From assembly GCA_030592655.1 (NCBI GenBank), contig JAUVIQ010000209.1, positions 1-5,115 of the forward strand: a stretch of DNA of 5,115 nucleotides, written 5' to 3'. Positions within the stretch are counted from its first letter, which is position 1; each line of letters begins with the position of its first letter. The translations under genes were made by a program, and so were the position numbers. This DNA comes from Planctomycetales bacterium. Lineage in GTDB: Bacteria; Planctomycetota; Phycisphaerae; SM23-33. The notes beneath the pieces are model-generated. The model was not told the DNA's origin and made no database searches. It saw nothing but the letters and a program-made list of their open reading frames with translations. Positions 1 through 4,182 of this stretch are shown piece after piece.

Positions 1-437
1 TGAGGCGTCAAACCCATGTGCGGCATGACGGAGATGCCGGCCGTCGCCATCGCGCGGACGGTTTCGAGCAACCGGCGGTCGCATTCGATCTTGACGCAAT
101 CGGCCCTGGCTTCGACGATGTACCTGCCGGCGTTGGCGACAGCCTCGGCCGGGGAGGTGTAGGTCAGAAACGGCATGTCGGCTACGAGGAACGCCAGCGG
201 TGCGCCCCGCCGAACCGCCGCCGTCAGCGCGACCGAGATGTCCAGAGGCACGTCGATGGTGTCCGGCAACCCCAGCACAGGACCAGCCAGTGAATCCCCG
301 ACGAGGATCACCTCGACCCCTGCTGCCTGCTGGACAGACGCCATCGTCGCGTCGTAACAGGTCAGCATCGCAAATTTCTCGCCGGTGGACTTGTGCTTGT
401 TCAACGTCGCTATCGTGATTTTCTTTTCCAGCGCCAT
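1..437 (-). CDS. panB: 3-methyl-2-oxobutanoate hydroxymethyltransferase (PanB), N-terminal part, cut by the window edge
   Basis: PanB transfers a hydroxymethyl group from 5,10-methylenetetrahydrofolate to 3-methyl-2-oxobutanoate, giving ketopantoate; this is the first committed step of pantothenate and CoA synthesis in the cytoplasm. Reading leftward from the ATG at 437-435, 145 codons are open to the edge, about half of a normal protein of some 265-280 residues. Visible family motifs are FAMLTCYDATMA (22-33), the metal-site segment LVGDSL (45-50, Asp48), AAVRRGAP (73-80), VADMPF (85-90, Asp87), VKIE (115-118, Glu118) and MPHMGLTP (138-145). These acidic residues match the Mg2+ ligands of E. 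coli PanB. The KIEGG usual in the family reads KIECD here. The start is supported by an AAGGTGA ribosome binding site. The LysM gene lies upstream on the same strand, 238 bp away, so cotranscription is possible but unproved. Confidence 0.96.
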   Translation of the reverse strand, partial: MALEKKITIATLNKHKSTGEKFAMLTCYDATMASVQQAAGVEVILVGDSLAGPVLGLPDTIDVPLDISVALTAAVRRGAPLAFLVADMPFLTYTSPAEAVANAGRYIVEARADCVKIECDRRLLETVRAMATAGISVMPHMGLTP

Positions 438-444
438 ACGAGCA

Positions 445-451
445 TCACCTT
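445..451 (-). promoter_or_regulatory. Ribosome binding site of panB
   Basis: Read on the minus strand, AAGGTGA lies 7 nt before the ATG at 437-435. This supports that ATG as the panB start. A second ATG at 445-443 overlaps the site but is out of frame. Confidence 0.7.
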
Positions 452-523
452 GTTCAAGAACATCAGCGGAATATAACAATCTCTTTAATATAACCGGTAA
501 GACCCAGCCGTTGTGGAGAAAAT

Positions 524-608
524 ATAACGGGATTACGGGGATTTTAGGACTAGAGGACAAAAATAAAAGAAAATCCCCATAATCCTGTAATCCCTGTAAT
601 CCCGCTAT
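524..608 (-). repeat. Palindromic GGGATTACA-type intergenic repeat element, copy 1
   Basis: This element fills most of the gap between the LysM gene and panB. On the minus strand it starts with iterated units of the type GGGATTACA (608 to 576), followed by a T-rich stretch, and ends with the complementary arm. Positions 530-545 pair with 570-585 with one mismatch in 16, around a 24-nt loop. The plus-strand segment 576-608 (CCCATAATCCTGTAATCCC and onward) recurs with about three differences at 3724-3756 and 3775-3807. The family is therefore dispersed. It is not followed by a proper U-run, so I do not call it a terminator. The rest of the gap (438-523 and 609-675) is AT-rich and shows no gene; TATATT-like -10 boxes at 470-475 and 487-492 lack a -35 partner. 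Confidence 0.85.
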
Positions 609-675
609 ATGGCCTGCGTATCACCGGTAACGTTTGTCTTTTTCAAATACTGTTCAATTTTTATTGTAACTAAAC

Positions 676-1608
676 TTAGTCGAAAATTCTTCCGTCCGGA
701 AGCGTGGTCCTGGTCGGCGCGCCGTCTCCACCGGCAACAGACGCCGCCGGAGCGGTTGTGGTCGGTCTGACATACGCCGGTTCAGTTCCTGCGGGAGTAA
801 CCGCAGCACCGGCGGGCCTGACGGTGACGGGCTTGTCGGGACACCAGACCTTCTGTCCGGCGCGAAGTTTCCTGGTATCAAGTCTGGGATTGGCTTTTTC
901 TATCAATCCGTAGTGCTTTCCGTTGCCATAGACAGCCTTTGAAATATCCCAGAATCCCCTGTCGCCCTTCTTGACGATGTAGTAGCGTTTTCCTGTAAGC
1001 AGATCGACGCTGGTGGTCCCATGCCTCACCGTAGCGACGGCCGACGAGGACGGACCTGCGCGAACAGGTTTTGGCGGAACCTTAATCGTCATGCGCGGAC
1101 GAAGGTCTTCGGGTGAAACCCCGGGATTGGCCTTTTGAAGATGGGAATATAATGAACCGTCGCCCCACAGGTTATGAGCGATAATCCAGTACGAATCGCC
1201 CTCCTTGATGACGTAGGTCCGCCCCCGCCCCGTGACGTCATAAGTCCTGATCGCAGGGACCGTACTCTCCGTCGCCGCCAATGCCGACCTGACGGGCACG
1301 CCGTCCCACTCGTCCGTCTTCTCTGCTGTGTGGTCGTCGGCAACTGCCGGCACGGTCGTCTCCGATGGCGGCGTATAAGGTGGACGGATGAAGGGTTCTG
1401 TCGGGGTCGGCGGTAAAGTCGTCTCCAGCGTTACGGGAGGATCCGTTATAACGCGATTTGTACCGTTCGTTTCGCCTGAAACAGTCGCATCCCCCGCGCC
1501 CGGCGTTTTATCCACCGGCTCGCCGGAGCGGAAAAATACGAACCAAGCCACACCTATACCGATGAGGATGACCGCTATTGCCATACCGACTTTGATGTCC
1601 GTTCGCAT
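676..1608 (-). CDS. Membrane-anchored protein with two LysM-like domains
   Basis: LysM domains bind the N-acetylglucosamine part of peptidoglycan and related glycans, so a cell-envelope role is inferred; no catalytic domain is present. The 310-residue product has a short charged N-terminus (MRTDIK), one hydrophobic segment at about 8-26 that should anchor it in the cytoplasmic membrane, and a Pro/Thr-rich linker at about 31-125. LysM-like domain 1 is at 131-178 (YVIKEGDSYWIIAHNLWGDG, then LQKANPG and IKVPP). LysM-like domain 2 is at 209-258 (YYIVKKGDRGFWDISKAVYG, then IEKANPRL, LRAGQKVWCP). A low-complexity Pro/Thr/Ala tail follows from about 260 and ends RIFD. The ATG is fixed by AAAGGAG (1623-1617 on the minus strand) with 8-nt spacing, and a promoter candidate lies just upstream. 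Similar short anchored LysM proteins occur in planctomycetes, but I cannot give a gene name. The domain call is firm; the cellular job is unknown. Confidence 0.93.
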   Translation of the reverse strand: MRTDIKVGMAIAVILIGIGVAWFVFFRSGEPVDKTPGAGDATVSGETNGTNRVITDPPVTLETTLPPTPTEPFIRPPYTPPSETTVPAVADDHTAEKTDEWDGVPVRSALAATESTVPAIRTYDVTGRGRTYVIKEGDSYWIIAHNLWGDGSLYSHLQKANPGVSPEDLRPRMTIKVPPKPVRAGPSSSAVATVRHGTTSVDLLTGKRYYIVKKGDRGFWDISKAVYGNGKHYGLIEKANPRLDTRKLRAGQKVWCPDKPVTVRPAGAAVTPAGTEPAYVRPTTTAPAASVAGGDGAPTRTTLPDGRIFD

Positions 1609-1693
1609 GATTGTTGCTCCTTTCCCATTTCAGGAAGGCCCCGACAACGACTGTAATTTCAGATTATATTACATGGTCGTCGGTATGGCAATA
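1576..1693. repeat. Exact 15-nt inverted repeat spanning the LysM gene start and its promoter
   Basis: TATTGCCATACCGAC at 1576-1590 and its exact reverse complement GTCGGTATGGCAATA at 1679-1693 face each other across 88 bp. The left copy lies in the coding sequence, in codons for the start of the membrane segment (VGMAI). The right copy covers the proposed -35 box of the LysM promoter. Both were read directly from the sequence. A function, such as an operator pair or a trace of an inversion, is inference. Confidence 0.8.
1663..1691 (-). promoter_or_regulatory. Sigma70-type promoter candidate for the LysM gene
   Basis: On the minus strand a -35 box TTGCCA (1691-1686, 5 of 6 consensus bases) and a perfect -10 box TATAAT (1668-1663) are separated by exactly 17 nt. 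Transcription should start near 1656, leaving a leader of about 48 nt that contains the AAAGGAG ribosome binding site. The -35 box lies inside one copy of the 15-nt inverted repeat. Confidence 0.65.
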
Positions 1694-1732
1694 AAAATTT
1701 AATTCAAACTTATTCTTTCACGCCGACAATGC

Positions 1733-1761
1733 TTGACGCACCGTGAGGCGGTCTATACACT
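1733..1761 (+). promoter_or_regulatory. Sigma70-type promoter candidate for the DUF502-hpf-pts operon
   Basis: TTGACG (1733-1738, 5 of 6) and TACACT (1756-1761, 4 of 6) are spaced by 17 nt. An overlapping TATACA (1754-1759) gives a shorter 15-nt spacer. Transcription would start near 1768, about 55 nt before the ATG at 1823. It points away from the LysM promoter, as expected for a divergent intergenic region. The -10 match is modest. Confidence 0.45.
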
Positions 1762-1822
1762 GAATAAACCAAAGCCTGGGCCTGGCGAACGTCGGTCCAA
1801 CAGGGGTTGTTGTAAGCGATAA

Positions 1823-2629
1823 ATGAATTCGTATAAATACCGGGAGCCATCAGTGGCCGGCAGTTTCAGGAAAGATTTCAGGCGGTTTTTTGTACGCGGC
1901 CTGGCGGCGGTGCTGCCGGCGGTTCTTACTGTCGCCATTCTTGTCTGGCTCTTTACGCTGATTCAGAAGTACATCGGTCAGTACATGAACAAAGCGATCC
2001 AGTGGGTCGTTGTGCAGTTTTACTGCCTCATGGAACATGCCCCGCTTACGTGGAAGGGGCCGACGGATTCCTGGCCACCGATAGAAAAAATATGGGACGA
2101 TTACTATCTCGGATGGATCGGGTTCCTTTTGGCCTTTGTGGCGATTTACGTCATCGGGCGATTCGTAGCGAGTTTTATCGGGCGTGGTTTATGGGCGACG
2201 ATCGAACATGCGATTGGAAGAGTGCCGGTTATCAAACGGATTTATCCGGGCGCGAAACAGGTAACCGATTTCCTGCTCACCGAGCGAAAAGCTGAATATT
2301 CCCATGTAGTGGCGGTCGAGTATCCCCGTAAAGGAATCTACTCGGTGGGCCTGATGACCGGCGATGGAATGCGGGCGGTAAGCGAAAAGACCGGTTCGGA
2401 CATGCTGGCGGTATTTGTCCCCTCTTCCCCGACGCCCGTTACAGGCTATACAATAATGGTGCGGCGCGACGAGACAATCGATCTGCCGTTGAGTATCGAT
2501 GAGGCTTTGCGTTTTACTGTCAGCGGCGGGGTGCTCGTTCCCCCAGCCCAGCGCTTGGCAGGAAGCATCGACAGGACCTTTGCGCCGGAAACACCGGTCG
2601 GAACCGATATAAATCAAAAGAATGAGTAA
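1823..2629 (+). CDS. DUF502 family membrane protein
   Basis: This is a conserved inner-membrane protein of the DUF502 family, whose biochemical role is not established. The 268-residue reading has a basic N-terminus (FRKDFRRFFVRG), transmembrane helix 1 at about 27-47, a loop, and transmembrane helix 2 at about 97-119. A cytosolic or peripheral domain follows with the family motifs RVPVIKRIYPGAKQV (133-147), VEYPRKGIYSVGLMTG (165-180), VFVPSSPTPVTGY (197-209) and VSGGVLVP (233-240). The start is uncertain. The ATG at 1823 has no clear ribosome binding site, while an in-frame GTG at 1853 (Val11) has GGGAG six nt upstream and would give 258 residues; the ten residues in dispute are not conserved. 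It is the first gene of the apparent plus-strand operon, 45 bp before hpf. A link to ribosome hibernation or the PTS is suggested only by position. Confidence 0.93.
   Translation: MNSYKYREPSVAGSFRKDFRRFFVRGLAAVLPAVLTVAILVWLFTLIQKYIGQYMNKAIQWVVVQFYCLMEHAPLTWKGPTDSWPPIEKIWDDYYLGWIGFLLAFVAIYVIGRFVASFIGRGLWATIEHAIGRVPVIKRIYPGAKQVTDFLLTERKAEYSHVVAVEYPRKGIYSVGLMTGDGMRAVSEKTGSDMLAVFVPSSPTPVTGYTIMVRRDETIDLPLSIDEALRFTVSGGVLVPPAQRLAGSIDRTFAPETPVGTDINQKNE
1842..1846 (+). promoter_or_regulatory. Possible ribosome binding site for an internal GTG start of the DUF502 gene
   Basis: GGGAG at 1842-1846 stands 6 nt before an in-frame GTG at 1853-1855. The ATG at 1823 has only weak upstream purines. The next gene, hpf, also uses GTG behind a GGGAG, which makes the internal start plausible. 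Confidence 0.45.
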
Positions 2630-2674
2630 TCACAGGTCTATTGGACCCCAACCCCAAAGCGGGAGAAATCAATC

Positions 2675-3013
2675 GTGAAAATATCCGTAGTAGCGAGGCA
2701 CGTTGAACTGACGGACGCAATGAAGGACTACGCACGGGAAAAGGTGGACGGGCTGCCACATTTTTACAACGGTTTGCAATCCGTCGATATTACATTCGCC
2801 GTCGATGCCGGTGAGCACGCCGTCGAAATCGTCGCAGCCGGAAAACGCAAAAGCGTCTTCGTGGCCCACCATCGAAGCCGGGATATGTACGCCTGCATAG
2901 ACCAGTGCATCCACAAGATGGAAGAGCAGTTACGACGCCACAAGGACAAGATCCGGGACCGACACGGGCCTACGCACGAACAAATTAATGAATCAGTGGC
3001 AGAAAACGAGTAA
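2675..3013 (+). CDS. hpf: Ribosome hibernation promoting factor, short form (HPF/RaiA family)
   Basis: Proteins of this family bind the 30S subunit near the decoding centre and silence or dimerise ribosomes when growth slows. The 112-residue product shows the family pattern: MKISVVARHVELTDAMKDYAREKVDGL at 1-27 (first strand and helix) and RDMYACIDQCIHKMEEQLRRHKDKIRDRH at 69-97, the second helix with its basic end that contacts rRNA. It lacks the C-terminal dimerisation domain of long HPF (about 180-190 residues), so it is a short HPF/YfiA-type protein. The start is GTG, chosen because GGGAG (2661-2665) lies 9 nt upstream and the conserved N-terminus begins there. A ptsN gene follows 105 bp downstream, as in proteobacterial hpf-ptsN loci. 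Its stop codon TAA is the first part of a heptad repeat array. HPF and RaiA/YfiA cannot be separated with certainty from sequence alone. Confidence 0.94.
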   Translation: MKISVVARHVELTDAMKDYAREKVDGLPHFYNGLQSVDITFAVDAGEHAVEIVAAGKRKSVFVAHHRSRDMYACIDQCIHKMEEQLRRHKDKIRDRHGPTHEQINESVAENE

Positions 3014-3102
3014 TTGGTAATTCGTAACTCGTAATTGGTAACTCGTAATTGGTAACAGAGCGTCGGTTTTTTACCAATTACCAATTACGAATTACGAATC
3101 AC
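3010..3102. repeat. Inverted GTAATTS heptad repeat array between hpf and ptsN
   Basis: Six forward 7-nt units run without gaps from 3010 to 3051: GTAATTG, GTAATTC, GTAACTC, GTAATTG, GTAACTC, GTAATTG, followed by GTAA. After a 15-nt loop (3056-3070) come four units in inverse orientation (TACCAAT twice, TACGAAT twice, 3072-3099) and CAC. The arms 3024-3055 and 3071-3102 can pair over 32 positions with about five mismatches. The array begins at the last base before the hpf stop codon and ends just before the ptsN ribosome binding site. The loop and flanks do not form a typical rho-independent terminator. Confidence 0.93.
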
Positions 3103-3118
3103 TAAACAGGAGTAGAAG

Positions 3119-3586
3119 ATGAAATTATCGGACATAATCGCTCCGGGCGCTGTAATTTCCGACCTTGACAGCGCCACTCGCGACGAGGCAATTGAGAGGC
3201 TGATGTCATTACTGGTCGATACCGGAGCCATTTCGGCACGAAGCGTCAAGGAGGCGACCAAGGCGGTTCTGGCCAGGGAAAAACAGGGAACTACCGGCAT
3301 CGGCAAGGGTGTCGCCCTTCCTCACGCCAAGATCAAGTCGATCAAGCAGGCGGTCGGGGCAATAGGACGATCCGCCACCGGTATCGAGTTCGGTTCGCTG
3401 GACTCGAAACCCGTCTATATAGTCATTTTGCTGTTGTCCAATCCCGACAAGCCGGACGAACACCTCCAGGCTATGGAGACGATTTTCAAACACGTACAAC
3501 GCGATATTTTCCGGAAGTTCCTCCGTCAGAGCGATACGCCCGAAGCAATTACCGACCTCATCGCCGAAGCGGACGAACTGGCGTAA
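3119..3586 (+). CDS. ptsN: PTS EIIA(Ntr)-type phosphocarrier (fructose/mannitol EIIA family)
   Basis: EIIA proteins of this family accept phosphate from HPr or NPr on a histidine. The Ntr type acts as a regulator of potassium and nitrogen functions rather than in sugar uptake. The 155-residue length fits a stand-alone EIIA(Ntr). Visible are KLSDIIAPGAVISDL (2-16), ATRDEAIERLMSLL (19-32), the active-site segment TTGIGKGVALPHAK (58-71) with phospho-acceptor His69, DSKPVYIVILLLSNPD (95-110) and the C-terminal helices HLQAMETIFKHV to DLI. The ATG has a good AGGAG site (3108-3112) 6 nt upstream. The position after hpf and before HPr and enzyme I supports a regulatory phosphorelay. A sugar-specific fructose EIIA is the alternative, but no EIIB or EIIC is fused or adjacent in this window. 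Confidence 0.94.
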   Translation: MKLSDIIAPGAVISDLDSATRDEAIERLMSLLVDTGAISARSVKEATKAVLAREKQGTTGIGKGVALPHAKIKSIKQAVGAIGRSATGIEFGSLDSKPVYIVILLLSNPDKPDEHLQAMETIFKHVQRDIFRKFLRQSDTPEAITDLIAEADELA

Positions 3587-3604
3587 ATCGATTACAACAA
3601 AAAG

Positions 3605-3811
3605 CAGAAAGAGAGCGGGATTTCAGGGATTTTTCTTTTGCTGAAAGAAAAAGAAAAAAAACAGAAAGAGAGCGGGATTACAGGGATTACGGGATTACAG
3701 AGATTTTTCTTTTGTTTTTTTATCCCATAATCCTGTAATCCCTAAAATCCTGCTATCTTTCCTTTTCTTCTTCTCCCATAATCCTGTAATCCCTATAATC
3801 CTGCTATCTTT
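3605..3811. repeat. Double palindromic GGGATTACA-type repeat element, copy 2, between ptsN and ptsH
   Basis: The 238-bp gap is almost filled by two left arms and two right arms. The left arms are 3605-3640 and 3662-3714; both begin CAGAAAGAGAGCGGGATT and end TTTCTTTTG, and the first lacks 17 nt present in the second. The right arms, 3723-3760 and 3774-3811, match at 37 of 38 positions, begin TCCCATAATCCTGTAATCCC and end GCTATCTTT. The second left arm (from about 3665) is complementary to the right arms over roughly 35 nt with several mismatches and one bulge, so a long hairpin is possible in the mRNA. The internal unit is 8-9 nt (GGGATTACA, GGGATTAC). A purine-rich run (3641-3676) and a pyrimidine-rich run (3757-3777) lie inside. 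The same family occurs at 524-608. No reading frame in the gap looks like a gene. Confidence 0.93.
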
Positions 3812-3824
3812 GTTTCGGTGACGA

Positions 3825-4097
3825 TTGAGCATACAAGAGACAGAAATAACGCTGACCAATATACATGGTCTGCATGCTCGTCCGGCGACACAGTTCGTAC
3901 AGCTGGCCAGCAGGTATGAAGCGAAAATAGAGGTCATAAGGAATGACCTCGTAGTAGATGGCAAGAGCGTTACGTCGATGCTGACGCTCGGGGCAGAGAG
4001 GGGAATGTCTCTGCGCATCAGGGCAGACGGACAGGATGCCGCCGAAGCCGTCAGCAAACTGGTCGAACTGATTGAAGGTAAATTCGGCGAAGAATGA
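3825..4097 (+). CDS. ptsH: Phosphocarrier protein HPr
   Basis: HPr carries phosphate from enzyme I to EIIA proteins in the cytoplasm. The 90-residue length is typical. The active site is NIHGLHARPATQF (12-24) with phospho-acceptor His17, followed by Arg19 and Pro20. The regulatory-site region is VDGKSVTSMLTLGAERG (44-60), where Ser48 matches Ser46 of Bacillus HPr, the target of HPr kinase; whether it is phosphorylated here is unknown. The C-terminus EAVSKLVELIEGKFGEE fits the last helix. The start is a TTG. An in-frame TGA at 3819-3821 rules out a longer form, and the next possible start (CTG at 3852) would cut into the first strand. The only Shine-Dalgarno-like sequence is GGTGA (3817-3821), just 3 nt from the start, so initiation looks weak. 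Enzyme I follows 85 bp downstream. Confidence 0.95.
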   Translation: MSIQETEITLTNIHGLHARPATQFVQLASRYEAKIEVIRNDLVVDGKSVTSMLTLGAERGMSLRIRADGQDAAEAVSKLVELIEGKFGEE

Positions 4098-4103
4098 AAA
4101 AGA

Positions 4104-4175
4104 GCAATCAGCAATCAGCGGTCAGCAATCAGCAAAAGATAAAAAAGAATGCTGAATGCTGAATGCTGAACGCTA
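4104..4175. repeat. Two heptad repeat arrays (GCAATCA and AATGCTG) between ptsH and ptsI
   Basis: Four 7-nt units GCAATCA, GCAATCA, GCGGTCA, GCAATCA (4104-4131) are followed after an A-rich spacer by AATGCTG three times and AACGCTA (4148-4175). The second array is a near reverse complement of the first: AATCAGC against ATTCAGC, one difference per unit, so an imperfect stem could form. The array starts 6 nt after the ptsH stop and ends 7 nt before the ptsI start codon. Confidence 0.9.
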
Positions 4176-4182
4176 ATTAATT

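Noticed and set aside
18..418. Plus-strand open frames over the first 400 bases
   Set aside because: They lie antisense to panB, whose family motifs are clear on the minus strand. Their Arg/Pro-rich composition is typical of shadow frames in GC-rich genes.
470..492. TATATT boxes as a separate panB promoter
   Set aside because: No acceptable -35 hexamer lies 16-18 nt upstream of either box on the minus strand, so the call would rest on AT-richness alone.
576..608. Similarity of CCTGTAATCCC to the human Alu signature, suggesting eukaryotic contamination
   Set aside because: The match is limited to a short core. The repeats lie between intact bacterial genes at two loci, are built of 8-9 nt units, and lack the rest of an Alu.
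1388..1702. Plus-strand open frame across the LysM gene start, ending MVVGMAIKI
   Set aside because: It is mostly antisense to the LysM gene. Its tail resembles the LysM N-terminus only because of the 15-nt inverted repeat.
2189..2617. 142-codon open frame on the minus strand within the DUF502 gene
   Set aside because: It is the shadow of a gene with strong family motifs on the plus strand and resembles no family I recognise.
3010..3102. CRISPR array or rho-independent terminator at the GTAATTS repeats
   Set aside because: The units are 7 nt with no spacers, so this is not CRISPR. The stem is AT-rich and not followed by a U-run; the T-run lies in the loop.
3695..4114. 139-codon open frame on the minus strand opposite ptsH
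   Set aside because: It is antisense to the clear HPr gene, and its C-terminal third is translated repeat DNA with near-duplicate peptides; it has no recognisable domain.
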